This document shows, piece by piece, positions 27,439-36,131 of a stretch of 64,000 nucleotides of DNA. Under the pieces are notes generated by a model that worked only from the letters and a program-made list of their open reading frames with translations, was not told the DNA's origin and ran no database searches. This stretch comes from Martelella lutilitoris. Lineage in GTDB: Bacteria > Pseudomonadota > Alphaproteobacteria > Rhizobiales > Rhizobiaceae. Every line of letters starts with the position of its first letter. Position 1 is the first letter of the stretch. Position numbers and translations under genes: made by a program. The stretch lies in the NCBI RefSeq assembly GCF_005924265.1, contig NZ_VCLB01000006.1, positions 124,001 through 188,000 of the forward strand. Direction: 5' to 3'.

Positions 27439-28749
27439 ATGGTTTCGGACACGCCGTCACAGCCCCCGAAGAACGACAAACGCGACGAGAATGCCGTGAC
27501 GCCGGCAGGCGAAGCCGGCCGCGAGCCCGCAAACCCGCCGGTTGCGCCGGAAGAAAACGACGCCGCCGTGAAGACGGCGATGGCCGACGTGGCCGCCGCG
27601 ATCAAGCGCCATGAGGAACACGGCGACGAAGAGCCGCCCGCCGAAACGGAAGACGAGACGGATGAGACGGCGACCCGCGCCGAGAATGGCGAAACCGCCT
27701 CGGATGGCGGCATCATGCCGCCGCCGCCAACAAACGAAGAGCCGCCGGAAGACAACCATCGCGGCCCCGGCGCAGGGCCTCTTCTTGCTGCCGGGCTTGC
27801 CGGCGGCGTGATCGCCCTTGCCGGAGCCGCCGCGCTTTTCTATTCCGGCGTCCTCAGCCAGACCGGGCCATCGGCAAGACTGCAGGATGAACTTTCTGCG
27901 CTCCGACAGGAGGTTGCGGCGCTGAAATCCGGCGACCAGTCGGGCGCCGTCAGCGCGCTCCAGTCAGACCTTTCGGCGCTCAAGAACCGGGTCGAAAGCC
28001 TTTCCGGCAGCGGCGGCGACAGCCTCTCCGCGCTCCAGAGCCAGGTCGCAGAGCTTCAGAAGACGGTTCAATCGGATGCAAGCCAGCTGCAGTCGCTATC
28101 CAGGGAAAACGACAGCCTAAAGAGCGCGATCAGTTCTGATCAGCAGGCCATTCAGCAGAAACTCGCCGCCCTCGAGCAGAAGGTGAACACGCCCGGCAAG
28201 GACCTTGCCGTCGCCCGCGCCATTGCCGCGGCCGGGCTGAAATCGGCCATCGACAGGGGCGATGATTTCGCGAGCGAGCTTTCGACCTATGCCGAGGTCG
28301 CGCCGCAGGGCACCGATCTTTCGGCGCTGCAATCACTGGCGCAAGAGGGCGTACCGACGCGCGAAGCCCTGAGCGAACAGTTCTCCGCGCTCGCCAATGA
28401 CATCATCGAGGCAGCCGACCAGCCCCCGCCCGACACCGGCATTTTCAACCGCCTTGTCGACAGCGCCAAGGGCCTCGTCAACGTGCGGCCCGTCGGCGAT
28501 GTCGAAGGCGACAGCGTGCCGGCGATCGTCGCGCGCATCGAGAACGACCTGAAAGACGGCAAGCTCAAACAGGCCGAGAAGGAATGGCAATCGCTTCCCG
28601 AGATGGCGAAGACGGCCTCGGCGACGTTCCAGAGCGCGCTTTCCGCCCGCATCAAGGCCGATGAACTGGTCTCGGAAACGCTCTCCAGCGCGCTTTCCAG
28701 CACCGCCGGCGCACCGGCCACCGGCGCCGCGACAGCACCGGCCAATTAA
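27439..28749 (+). CDS. Mic60/mitofilin-like inner-membrane protein (COG4223 type)
   Basis: A 436-residue membrane protein. Layout: an acidic, Pro/Glu-rich cytoplasmic N-terminal segment (1-110), one transmembrane helix (LLAAGLAGGVIALAGAAALFYSGVL, ~113-137), a long periplasmic coiled coil rich in Leu/Gln/Ser (about 145-255; repeated SALQSDLSALKNRVESL pattern), and a C-terminal helical domain (~265-420) corresponding to the mitofilin signature. Alphaproteobacterial Mic60, the ancestor of the mitochondrial cristae protein, is encoded exactly at this place between hemD and hemY; it deforms membranes in species with intracytoplasmic membranes. Start ATG 27439 follows AAGAGGTACCC. The hem name often given to it reflects position only. 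Confidence 0.82.
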   Translation: MVSDTPSQPPKNDKRDENAVTPAGEAGREPANPPVAPEENDAAVKTAMADVAAAIKRHEEHGDEEPPAETEDETDETATRAENGETASDGGIMPPPPTNEEPPEDNHRGPGAGPLLAAGLAGGVIALAGAAALFYSGVLSQTGPSARLQDELSALRQEVAALKSGDQSGAVSALQSDLSALKNRVESLSGSGGDSLSALQSQVAELQKTVQSDASQLQSLSRENDSLKSAISSDQQAIQQKLAALEQKVNTPGKDLAVARAIAAAGLKSAIDRGDDFASELSTYAEVAPQGTDLSALQSLAQEGVPTREALSEQFSALANDIIEAADQPPPDTGIFNRLVDSAKGLVNVRPVGDVEGDSVPAIVARIENDLKDGKLKQAEKEWQSLPEMAKTASATFQSALSARIKADELVSETLSSALSSTAGAPATGAATAPAN

Positions 28750-28761
28750 GGGAGGAACGAC

Positions 28762-30651
28762 ATGATCAGGCTGCTCATCTTTGCACTCGTCGTTCTCGCC
28801 TTTGCGCTTGGCTTCTCCTGGTTCGCGGATCGCCCCGGCGAGCTGACGCTGACATGGCAGGGGCAATTGTTCCAGACGCCGCTGACCACGGCGCTTGCGC
28901 TGCTGATCGCGCTGATCTTCGTGGTCATGGTCGTCTGGTGGCTGGTGAGCGCGCTGTGGACCTCGCCCAACAGCGTTCGCCGTTATTTTCGTGCCCGCAA
29001 GCGGGATCGCGGCTATCAGGCGATCTCCACCGGGCTGATTGCGGCCGGTTCCGGCAATCTGGTGATGGCACGCAAGATGAGCACGCGCGCCCATGCGCTT
29101 CTCAGCGTCGATCAGGAGCCGCTCATTCATGTGCTCGATGCGCAGGTTGCCCTGATCGAGGGCAATCACGACAGGGCGCGCCGGTTGTTCGAGACCATGG
29201 CCGAGGACCCGGAGACGCAGGAACTCGGCCTGCGCGGGCTCTACCTTGAGGCAAAACGCGTCGGCGCGGATGAAGCCGCCCAGCAATATGCCGAGCGCGC
29301 CGCCGACAAGGCGCCCTATCTCGCCTGGGCCGCCAAGGCGACGCTCGAGGCCCGCACCCGCCAGGGTCGCTGGGACGACGCCATCCGCCTGCTGGATCAG
29401 CAGCGTTCAGCCAGGGTGACCGACAAGCAGGAGTCCGCCCGCCTGAAGGCGGTGCTTCTGACGGCGCGCGCCGAAAGCAAGCTCGACACCGACCCCAAGG
29501 GGGCTGCCACCGATGCGCTTCAGGCGCTGAAGCTGCGCGATGACTTCCACCCCGCCGCGATCATTGCCGCCAAGGCCTATCTGGCGCAGGCCAATGTGCG
29601 GAAATCGGCGGGCGTTCTGGAGATGGTGTGGAAGAAGGAACCGCACCCGCAAACCGGCGCGCTCTATGTGCGCGCGCGCGGCGGCGATACCGCCGTTGAC
29701 CGGCTGAAGCGGGCCGAAAAGCTTGAGGGGCTGAAGCCGAACAACCCGGTCTCGCTGATGGTGGTTGCCCGCGCAGCGCTCGACGCGCGCGAATTCGAAA
29801 AGGCGCGCACCAAGGCGGAGGCCGCCGCCCGCATGCAATCGCGCGAAAGCGCCTTTCTGCTGCTGGCCGATATAGAGGAAGCTGAAACCGGCGACCAGGG
29901 CCGCGTGCGCCACTGGATGGCGCAGGCGCTGCGCGCCGAGCGGGACCCGACCTGGGTGGCCGACGGCCTGGTGTCCGAATACTGGCGACCTTTCTCGCCG
30001 GCAACCGGCAAGATTGACGCGTTCGACTGGAAAGTGCCCTATGGCGCGATCGAAGGACCGGTCGAGGAAGGCTCGGCGACCCGTCTGGACGAGGCCCTGA
30101 AGAGCCTGCCCCCCGTCGGTGGCGCGAAGGCTGATGAAGACAAGCCGGCCGACGATGCCCCGATCTTCGATGACGCGGCAGAGGCGGAAGCCGAGGCCAT
30201 GGCAAGCGATGCGCCGAAGGGCCCGACGGGCGACCGCCCCGAAGCGCCGACGGTGATCGATGCCGCAGCCGCAGCCCCGGCGGCCGTCGTCGAGGCAGCG
30301 CATATCGCCGGGGCAGAGGATGCCAAGCCCGCCCGAGCCGAGGAGAAGGCCGATCACGAGCATCCGCAGGCCCCGGACGAGGAAGCCGAAACGGTCGACG
30401 CGGCGGCTGATGAAAAGCCGGCGGAAGAAGACCTCGCAAGCAAGGATGAGACCACCGCAGTAAAAGACGCGGTTGCGGACGATGAGGTGGAAGTGCCGCC
30501 GCGACCGGCCGAAAGCGCAGCGGATGAAGAAGACGACGACGAAAGCAAGTCCGGCTATTCGCCCTTTGGCGGGCGCACGCCGGATGATCCGGGCATCGAT
30601 GATAGCGATGAGGACGACACGCCGCCGACGAAGAAACGCCGTTTTTTCTGA
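28762..30651 (+). CDS. HemY-like TPR inner-membrane protein with long acidic C-terminal tail
   Basis: A 629-residue protein. The N-terminal HemY_N region has two membrane helices (LLIFALVVLAFALGFSWFA, 3-21; TALALLIALIFVVMVVWWLV, ~42-61), followed by TPR-like helical repeats (~95-420; e.g. AQQYAERAADKAPYLAWAAKA, ALKLRDDFHPAAIIAAKAYLAQA). Residues ~440-629 are a low-complexity tail of Ala/Glu/Asp/Pro/Lys (EAEAEAMASDAP, EEDDDESKSGYSPFGGRTPDD), ending in a basic KKRRFF. It is not the protoporphyrinogen oxidase also called HemY; its role in heme synthesis is undefined. A GGAGG site precedes ATG 28762, 12 bases after the Mic60-like stop codon. Confidence 0.85.
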   Translation: MIRLLIFALVVLAFALGFSWFADRPGELTLTWQGQLFQTPLTTALALLIALIFVVMVVWWLVSALWTSPNSVRRYFRARKRDRGYQAISTGLIAAGSGNLVMARKMSTRAHALLSVDQEPLIHVLDAQVALIEGNHDRARRLFETMAEDPETQELGLRGLYLEAKRVGADEAAQQYAERAADKAPYLAWAAKATLEARTRQGRWDDAIRLLDQQRSARVTDKQESARLKAVLLTARAESKLDTDPKGAATDALQALKLRDDFHPAAIIAAKAYLAQANVRKSAGVLEMVWKKEPHPQTGALYVRARGGDTAVDRLKRAEKLEGLKPNNPVSLMVVARAALDAREFEKARTKAEAAARMQSRESAFLLLADIEEAETGDQGRVRHWMAQALRAERDPTWVADGLVSEYWRPFSPATGKIDAFDWKVPYGAIEGPVEEGSATRLDEALKSLPPVGGAKADEDKPADDAPIFDDAAEAEAEAMASDAPKGPTGDRPEAPTVIDAAAAAPAAVVEAAHIAGAEDAKPARAEEKADHEHPQAPDEEAETVDAAADEKPAEEDLASKDETTAVKDAVADDEVEVPPRPAESAADEEDDDESKSGYSPFGGRTPDDPGIDDSDEDDTPPTKKRRFF

Positions 30652-30784
30652 CCAACCTTTTGCCCGCCCGGAATAGACGATTGTCATAACTGTAATTTGA
30701 CCGCGCGGGGGCAATTGGCCTATTGGCGAGGAGACTTCCGCGCGCAATGATGCATCACGACCCACCAGCAAGGCATAATCCCGC

Positions 30785-31273
30785 ATGTTCGAAAAAATCA
30801 GCAGGTTCCTGCAGGACATCACCAATGACGGCGCGGATGAAGGCGCCCGGCCGAACGACGCCCGTGTCGCCGTTGTCGCGCTTTGCTATCAGGTGATGGA
30901 AGCAGACGGGGTGATCAGCGAGAGCGAACAGAAGCGTCTTCGCGAATTGATGGAAAACCAGTACGGCCTGCACGGCGCGGGGCTGGAAGACCTGATCTCG
31001 GCCGGAGAAGAGGCCGGCAGCGAGGCCGTCGACTTCTACCGCTTCACCTCCGACGTGAAGCGCCATCTCGACGAAGACCAGCGCATCCGCCTGATCGGCC
31101 TGCTGTGGGACATCGCCTATGCCGACGGCAGCCGCAGCGAAATGGAAGACAATGTGGTCTGGCGGATTGCCGAACTGATCGGCGTTTCCGGCCGTGACCG
31201 CGTGCTGGAACGGCAGGCGGCCCTGAAGCGGGCCGAGATCGCTGACGAGAAAGACGCCGAAAACGATGAGTGA
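30785..31273 (+). CDS. TerB-family (tellurite-resistance B-like) protein
   Basis: A 162-residue cytoplasmic helical protein of the TerB superfamily. The fold markers are VVALCYQVMEADGVISESEQKRLRELM (~32-58), a first helix pair with the acidic D-G-x-x-x-x-E metal-site motif, and LIGLLWDIAYADGSRSEMEDNVVWRIAELIGVS (~100-132), the second repeat. It is a solitary TerB gene, not part of a ter gene cluster, so tellurite resistance should not be inferred. ATG at 30785. Its last codons overlap the start of the glutamine amidotransferase gene (8 bases), indicating coupling. Confidence 0.83.
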   Translation: MFEKISRFLQDITNDGADEGARPNDARVAVVALCYQVMEADGVISESEQKRLRELMENQYGLHGAGLEDLISAGEEAGSEAVDFYRFTSDVKRHLDEDQRIRLIGLLWDIAYADGSRSEMEDNVVWRIAELIGVSGRDRVLERQAALKRAEIADEKDAENDE

Positions 31274-31967
31274 CAGAAAGAAACCGGTCCTGATCATCCT
31301 GCATCAGGAGCGTTCGACGCCCGGCCGGGTCGGTCAGCTTCTCATGCAGAAGCATTTTCCGCTCGACATCCGCCGCCCTGCGCTCGGCGACGCCCTCCCG
31401 GAAACGCTTGAAAACCACTCCGGCGCCGTCGTCTTCGGCGGCCCCATGAGCGCCAATGACAACGAGGACTATGTTCGCCGCGAGATCAACTGGCTCGACG
31501 TGCCGCTGAAGGAGAACCGGCCCTTTCTCGGCATCTGCCTCGGCGCGCAGATGCTGGCCCGGCAGCTCGGCGCGAAGGTCTACGGCAATCATGACGGCTC
31601 GGTGGAGATCGGATGGTATCCGATCGAAGCCACGAATAATGGCCGGATGCTGATGAAATGGCCCTCCATGGTCTACCAGTTCCACCGCGAGGGTTTTGAA
31701 CTGCCGCATGGTGCCGAGCTTCTGGCGCGCGGCGACCTTTACCCCAACCAGGCCTATCGCTACGGCAAGAAGGCTTACGGCGTGCAGTTCCACGCCGAGC
31801 TGACGCGGATGATGATGCAGAGCTGGGTGGTGCGCGGCGCAAGCCGGTTCACCCTGCCGAAGGCCCAGCCGGGCAGCGCGCACCTGGAAGGCCGGATGCT
31901 GCACGACCGGGCGCTGAAAGCCTGGCTCGACAATTTCCTCGACATCGTCTTCGACGAGGCCGGCTGA
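31266..31967 (+). CDS. Class I glutamine amidotransferase-like protein
   Basis: A 233-residue stand-alone GATase1 protein. The triad is recognisable: nucleophile Cys in FLGICLGAQMLARQLG (~90), His in YGVQFHAELTRMMM (~177) and a nearby Glu. The oxyanion strand VVFGGPMSANDN (~57-68) is typical of the GMP-synthase-like family. The N terminus KPVLIILHQERSTPGRVGQLL resembles proteins annotated as glutamine amidotransferase of unknown acceptor in rhizobia; no synthetase domain partner is nearby. Activity on gamma-glutamyl compounds is possible. It overlaps the TerB gene, which is the usual arrangement to infer a functional link, though none is known. Confidence 0.85.
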   Translation: MSDRKKPVLIILHQERSTPGRVGQLLMQKHFPLDIRRPALGDALPETLENHSGAVVFGGPMSANDNEDYVRREINWLDVPLKENRPFLGICLGAQMLARQLGAKVYGNHDGSVEIGWYPIEATNNGRMLMKWPSMVYQFHREGFELPHGAELLARGDLYPNQAYRYGKKAYGVQFHAELTRMMMQSWVVRGASRFTLPKAQPGSAHLEGRMLHDRALKAWLDNFLDIVFDEAG

Positions 31968-31976
31968 CCGGATCGC

Positions 31977-33224
31977 CTACCGCCCGACGAGGTGGTCGGG
32001 CGTTTCCAGGCTGTCGACATTGCGAAGCTTGGTGAACTTCGCCGCCCAGATACCGGCGACAGCCAGCGAGCCGATGCCGCCGAAGATGACGGCGGGGACG
32101 GCGCCGATGACATGGGCCATGGTGCCGGCGCGGAACTCGCCGAGTTCGTTGGAGGCGCCGACGAACACCATGTTCACGGCATTGACCCGGCCGCGCAATT
32201 CGTCCGGCGTCCACAGCGCGATCAGGGTTTCGCGCACATAGACCGAGATCATGTCCGCACCGCCCATCACCGCAAGCGCCGCGATCGAGATCCACGGGCT
32301 GGCGGAAAGGCCGAAGACGATCGTTGAGATGCCGAACACGGCAACGCCTGCAAACATGTAATAGCCGGCATGGTGGCGGATCGGCACGCTTGCCAGAACC
32401 AGCGCGACGAGCACGCCGCCGACGCCGGGCGCTGCGCGCAGAAGGCCGAGCCCCCAGGGGCCGAGATCGAGAATATCGCGAGCAAAGATCGGCATCAGCG
32501 CCACCGCGCCGCCGAGAAGCACGACGAAGAGATCGAGCGAGATCGCCCCGAGAACCACCTTTTCCGTGGTGATGAAGCGGAAGCCGGCAAGGATGCTTTC
32601 AAGCGAGACAGCGCTGTGCGGCTTCCGGCTTGCGGGCTTCGGCACCATCAGCATCAGCAGCGTGGCGCCGCCGAAAAGCGCCAGGGCCGACGAATAGGCC
32701 AGCACCGCGCCGCCGCCATAAAGTAGGCCGCCGGCAACCGGCCCGACGATGGAGGCGATCTGCCAGGAAGACGAGTTCCAGGCAATCGCGTTTGCAAGGT
32801 CCTTTTCCGGCACCAGATTCGGCGCCAGAGATTGCAGCGCCGGGCCGGAAAAGGCCCGCTCCGTGCCGAAGACGGCGAGAAGCGCAAAGACCGGCCAGGG
32901 CGAGAACAGTCCGAGCACGGTAATCGTCAGCAGCGCGGCGGCACAGGCGGTTGCCACGCCGAAGCAGATCGCCGCGATCATGCGGCGGTTGTAGCGGTCG
33001 GCAACCGTGCCGGTCACCAGCGTCAGCAGCAGCGAGGGCAGGAACTGGAACAGCCCGATCAGGCCGAGATAGAACGCATTGCCGGTCTCGTCATACATCT
33101 GCCAGCCGACGGCAACGGAAACGATCTGGACGGCGAAGGTGCCGAGGAAGCGCGAGAAGAAGTAAAGGGCGTAGCTTCGGTGTTTGAAGGCGTCGAAGCG
33201 CGCGCCGGTCTCAGAGTTCATCAT
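31977..33224 (-). CDS. MFS transporter, EntS-like efflux type
   Basis: A 415-residue major facilitator with about twelve helices, resembling the MFS_3/EntS subgroup that exports siderophores and other small molecules. N-terminal half: FKHRSYALYFFSRFLGTFAVQIVSVAVGWQMYDETG (residues 13-48), then LVTGTVADRYNRRMIAAICFG, the D-R-x-x-R-R loop 2-3 signature. The middle linker is MVPKPASRKPHSAVSLES near 205. C-terminal half: MGGADMISVYVRETLIALWTPDELRGRVNAVNMVF, typical of this subgroup. Substrate unknown. Its stop codon is 9 bases from the convergent amidotransferase gene. Confidence 0.83.
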   Translation of the reverse strand: MMNSETGARFDAFKHRSYALYFFSRFLGTFAVQIVSVAVGWQMYDETGNAFYLGLIGLFQFLPSLLLTLVTGTVADRYNRRMIAAICFGVATACAAALLTITVLGLFSPWPVFALLAVFGTERAFSGPALQSLAPNLVPEKDLANAIAWNSSSWQIASIVGPVAGGLLYGGGAVLAYSSALALFGGATLLMLMVPKPASRKPHSAVSLESILAGFRFITTEKVVLGAISLDLFVVLLGGAVALMPIFARDILDLGPWGLGLLRAAPGVGGVLVALVLASVPIRHHAGYYMFAGVAVFGISTIVFGLSASPWISIAALAVMGGADMISVYVRETLIALWTPDELRGRVNAVNMVFVGASNELGEFRAGTMAHVIGAVPAVIFGGIGSLAVAGIWAAKFTKLRNVDSLETPDHLVGR

Positions 33225-33362
33225 CTGGGTCAGGCTTTCCGGAATGCGAATGACGGGACTGTCTCCGGTTTTCCAACGATCCCTCCCGATGAAAACCCAA
33301 GCCCCCTTGCCCGTTTAGATTTGAATGTCTAAATGTTTGCAAGGAAAAAACGGGAGTTATCT

Positions 33363-33653
33363 ATGATCGCGCTATTCGAGACGATTTATTACGCACTTGA
33401 AATCTATAAGTGGGTGATCATCGCCAGCGCCATATTCTCCTGGCTCTATGCGTTCAACATCATCAACGCGCGCAGCGAATTCATCAATTCGATCGGTCGC
33501 GCGCTCTACGCCATCACCGAGCCGGTCTACCGTCCGATCCGCAATTTCCTGCCCAACCTCGGCGGGATCGACATTTCACCGGTGATCGTTCTGCTGATTG
33601 TTTTCTTCCTGCAGCGCCTGATCGTGACCGGCCTTATCCCTCAGTTCTTGTAA
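33363..33653 (+). CDS. YggT-family membrane protein
   Basis: A 96-residue two-helix integral membrane protein of the YggT family, whose members are linked to osmotic tolerance and membrane or cell-division processes without a settled mechanism. Visible: MIALFETIYYALEIYKWVIIASAIFSWL (first helix), NARSEFINSIGRALYAITEPVYRPIRNFLPNLGGIDISP, in which the N-x-x-P-Y-R-P-I/L-R-x-x-x-P signature is clear, and VIVLLIVFFLQRLIV (second helix). GGAG precedes ATG 33363. The gene is alone between the divergent MFS gene and the convergent ppa terminators. Confidence 0.88.
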   Translation: MIALFETIYYALEIYKWVIIASAIFSWLYAFNIINARSEFINSIGRALYAITEPVYRPIRNFLPNLGGIDISPVIVLLIVFFLQRLIVTGLIPQFL

Positions 33654-33703
33654 GAAAGCTGACAGACGTCACGAGTTTTAGCGCCCGTCGACAGCCTGTC
33701 CTT

Positions 33704-33738
33704 GAAAAACAAAACGCCGGGCCCTTTCGGGACCCGGC
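33704..33738 (-). terminator. Rho-independent terminator after ppa
   Basis: Minus-strand stem GCCGGGTCC / GGGCCCGGC (one mismatch) with a short GAAA-type loop, followed by GTTTTGTTTTTC. A second hairpin between it and ppa strengthens termination. Confidence 0.75.
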
Positions 33739-33754
33739 AAGCTTTCATCCGGAC

Positions 33755-33774
33755 AAGCCCGCAGATGCGGGCTT
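33755..33774. terminator. Second hairpin between yggT and ppa
   Basis: Perfect 9-bp stem AAGCCCGCA / TGCGGGCTT with a 2-base GA turn (in practice a smaller stem and 4-base loop), 9 bases after the ppa stop codon and reading T-rich on both strands. It may serve both converging transcripts. Confidence 0.6.
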
Positions 33775-33783
33775 TCGAAAGCC

Positions 33784-34317
33784 TCAGCCCTTCTGTTTGG
33801 CACGCTCGATCGCCTCGACGATCAGCTTCTTGGCTTCGTTGACATCGTGCCAGCCGAAGATCTTGACCCACTTGCCGGGCTCCAGATCCTTGTAGTGCTC
33901 GAAGAAGTGCTCGACCTGCTTCAGCTGGATGTCCGGAATATCGGTGAAGTTCTGCACCTTGTCGAAGCGGGCGCTGACATCCTGCGAGGGAACGGCGATG
34001 ATCTTCTCGTCCTTGCCGGAATTGTCTTCCATCATCATCACGCCGATCGGGCGGACATTGATCACGCAGCCGGGCATGAGCGGACGGAAATTGCAGATCA
34101 GGACGTCGATCGGGTCGCCGTCATCGGAAAGCGTATGGGGCACGAAGCCGTAATTGCCGGGATACATCATCGGCGTATACAGGAAGCGGTCGACCACCAG
34201 AACGCCGGCGTCCTTGTCCATCTCGTACTTGATCGGCTGGCCGCCCATCGGCACTTCGACAATAACATTGATGTCGTCCGGCGGGTTCTTGCCGATGGAA
34301 ATCGCTTCAATACGCAT
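33784..34317 (-). CDS. ppa: Inorganic pyrophosphatase
   Basis: A 177-residue family I soluble pyrophosphatase, hydrolysing PPi to keep biosynthesis moving forward. Start ATG 34317 ([23 protein letters not shown]). Active-site elements: [31 protein letters not shown] (~28-58), the signature [10 protein letters not shown] (Asp residues binding Mg2+, ~65-74), and later [21 protein letters not shown] and [20 protein letters not shown]. Hexameric form typical of bacteria. Monocistronic, with two terminators after it. Confidence 0.97.
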   Translation of the reverse strand: MRIEAISIGKNPPDDINVIVEVPMGGQPIKYEMDKDAGVLVVDRFLYTPMMYPGNYGFVPHTLSDDGDPIDVLICNFRPLMPGCVINVRPIGVMMMEDNSGKDEKIIAVPSQDVSARFDKVQNFTDIPDIQLKQVEHFFEHYKDLEPGKWVKIFGWHDVNEAKKLIVEAIERAKQKG

Positions 34318-34426
34318 AGGTGCCTCCAAACAGGGAAAATATCGCGACTTGGATAATCAAAATGGCCCGACAAAGCAATAACGCGAAATGACTTCCGTTA
34401 ATTTCCCGGTCCGCGCCGGGCGGCCG

Positions 34427-34933
34427 TCAGTCCCAGACGTAGGAAATTCTGCCGATCAGCCGGTCGCCATAGTGCTCCTCGGCGAAGGCGAGCGGCTTGC
34501 CGCCGAGCCCGCTGAAGAAGAAGGCGGCCTGATCGAGCGTGTCGATCGCCCAGCAGATCGTGCCCTTGCAGCCGAGCGAGTTCAGCAGCCGCCGCGCCGC
34601 CTCGAACAGTTCGCGACCGAAGCCGAGGCCTTGATATTCGGGCAGAAGGTAGATTTCGTAGATCTCGCCTTCCTGCGGCAATGTCTTCACCCGGTTGAGC
34701 CCGACGCTGGCATAGCCGACCGGTTCGCCCTCGACCTCGAGCACCAGAAGCGTTTCCTCGCACGCGATCGCCCGCCGCCACCAGGCGAGATTGCGCTCGG
34801 TGATCATCGTCTGCAGAACGGCGTGGGGAATGATGCCCGCATAGGTATGCTGCCAGGCGCGCCAGTGCACGTTTGCGATCTTTTCCGCATCGTCCGCTTT
34901 CGCGGGGCGTACGTCGCCAGACAATATCCTCAT
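34427..34933 (-). CDS. GNAT-family N-acetyltransferase
   Basis: A 168-residue GCN5-related acetyltransferase. N-terminal VRPAKADDAEKIANVHWRAWQHTYAGIIPHAVLQTM (~9-44) is the receptor-side helix region; the acetyl-CoA motif A is EIYEIYLLPEYQGLGFGRELFEAARRLL (~108-135), where Q-G-L-G-F-G contacts the pyrophosphate. IDTLDQAAFFFSGLGGKPLAFAE near 143 is motif B. Substrate not deducible. Lies between lpxK (downstream neighbour on the same strand reads toward ppa) and ppa, about 110 bases after each. Confidence 0.85.
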   Translation of the reverse strand: MRILSGDVRPAKADDAEKIANVHWRAWQHTYAGIIPHAVLQTMITERNLAWWRRAIACEETLLVLEVEGEPVGYASVGLNRVKTLPQEGEIYEIYLLPEYQGLGFGRELFEAARRLLNSLGCKGTICWAIDTLDQAAFFFSGLGGKPLAFAEEHYGDRLIGRISYVWD

Positions 34934-35044
34934 GGCACCCTACCGATTTTCTTGGTCTCTCGGCACAGGCCGAGAATACGACAATCGACCGCATTTGCCC
35001 ACACCAAATCGAACCGCGAATCCGGCGGCTTCGGTTCCGCCCGA

Positions 35045-36085
35045 TCAATCCGGCGCGTCGCCCCGTCGTTTGAAAGCGTCGGCTGCGGCTGAAACCAGGC
35101 AGTCGGCCATCATCGGGTCTTCGAAAACGGCGGTGATCTCCAGAACCGCGCTCAACGCGCGCAGGGCTGCAAGATCGCGGTCCGTCGCGCCGGAAAGCCG
35201 CGCCATATCCTTGGCAGTCGTCACTGGCAGAAGCGCGCCGTCGCCCGTCTGTGCCAGGAGTTTTCGGGCGAGCGCCGGCGTGATCGCTTCGTGGTCGGCA
35301 AGCCGCACGCGTTCGGCAACGACAGCGCCGAGCCCTTCTAGCGTATCGAAGAACTTGTCGGGATCGCCGATCCCGGCATAGGCAAGCACCCGCCGTCCGG
35401 CGAGCTTTGCGGCCCCATCGCCATCAGGCGTTTGGCTAAAGCGCTCCATAGGCATATGCGCCTGTCGGGCAAGGGCTGTCACATCGGCCGCGCATGCGCC
35501 ATCGCCGTTCAGAAGAATGACGTTCGTCTTCGGAAGCTGGGCGGCAAGCGGCGCCCGCAACGGTCCTGCCGGCAGGCACAGCCCGTTGCCGAAGCCGCGC
35601 TTGGCATCCACCACCGCGACCGCGAAATCGGGCCTCAACCTGCCGCTTTGCAGCCCGTCATCCATGATGATGAAGTCGACGCCCTCACTCACCAAGAGCT
35701 CCGCCGCATCAACGCGCGCCGGGGAAACAGCCACAGGCGCGGTCCGCGACAGCATCAGCGCCTCGTCGCCGACATCGGCATGGGTGTGCTTTGCCGGGTC
35801 CACCAGACGCGCCGAGGCGACCTTCGCGCCATAGCCCCGCAACACGAAGCCGGGCCTTCGCCCGGCAGCAATGGCCGCTTTTGCCAGCGCTTCGGCAACC
35901 GGCGTCTTGCCGGTTCCGCCAACGGTGAAATTGCCCACGCACAGGACCGGAACGGAAACTGTCGCCCCTTTCGCCCGCCGCATGCGGCGCCCGGCGATCG
36001 CCCCGTAAAGGCGCGCGAAGGGCCAGAGAATGCGGCTCAGCACATGGCTCTTGCGCCACCAGAATGCATGGATTGTCGTCTGCAT
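35045..36085 (-). CDS. lpxK: Tetraacyldisaccharide 4'-kinase
   Basis: A 346-residue membrane-associated P-loop kinase that phosphorylates the 4' position of the lipid A precursor disaccharide. Start MQTTIHAFWWRKSHVLSRILWPFARLYGAI at ATG 36085 gives the amphipathic N-terminal segment; Walker A is VGNFTVGGTGKTPVAEAL (~50-67); FVLRGYGAKV, DVGDEALMLSRTAPV and IIMDDGLQSGRLRPDFAVAVVDAKRGFGNG near 150 carry the conserved D-D-G-x-Q motif. Downstream of waaA on the same strand (46 bases), so both act in Kdo-lipid A assembly. Confidence 0.94.
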   Translation of the reverse strand: MQTTIHAFWWRKSHVLSRILWPFARLYGAIAGRRMRRAKGATVSVPVLCVGNFTVGGTGKTPVAEALAKAAIAAGRRPGFVLRGYGAKVASARLVDPAKHTHADVGDEALMLSRTAPVAVSPARVDAAELLVSEGVDFIIMDDGLQSGRLRPDFAVAVVDAKRGFGNGLCLPAGPLRAPLAAQLPKTNVILLNGDGACAADVTALARQAHMPMERFSQTPDGDGAAKLAGRRVLAYAGIGDPDKFFDTLEGLGAVVAERVRLADHEAITPALARKLLAQTGDGALLPVTTAKDMARLSGATDRDLAALRALSAVLEITAVFEDPMMADCLVSAAADAFKRRGDAPD

Positions 36086-36131
36086 GAAAAAAAGCCGCCC
36101 CCGTTTGACGACAAGACGGAAGGGCGCGCCT

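Noticed and set aside
28762-30651. HemY as protoporphyrinogen oxidase
   Set aside because: The protein has HemY_N membrane helices and TPR repeats, no FAD-binding motif; the shared name is historical.
30785-31273. TerB gene as part of a tellurite-resistance or phage-defence ter cluster
   Set aside because: No terC, terD, terZ or accompanying genes; only a single TerB domain beside a glutamine amidotransferase.
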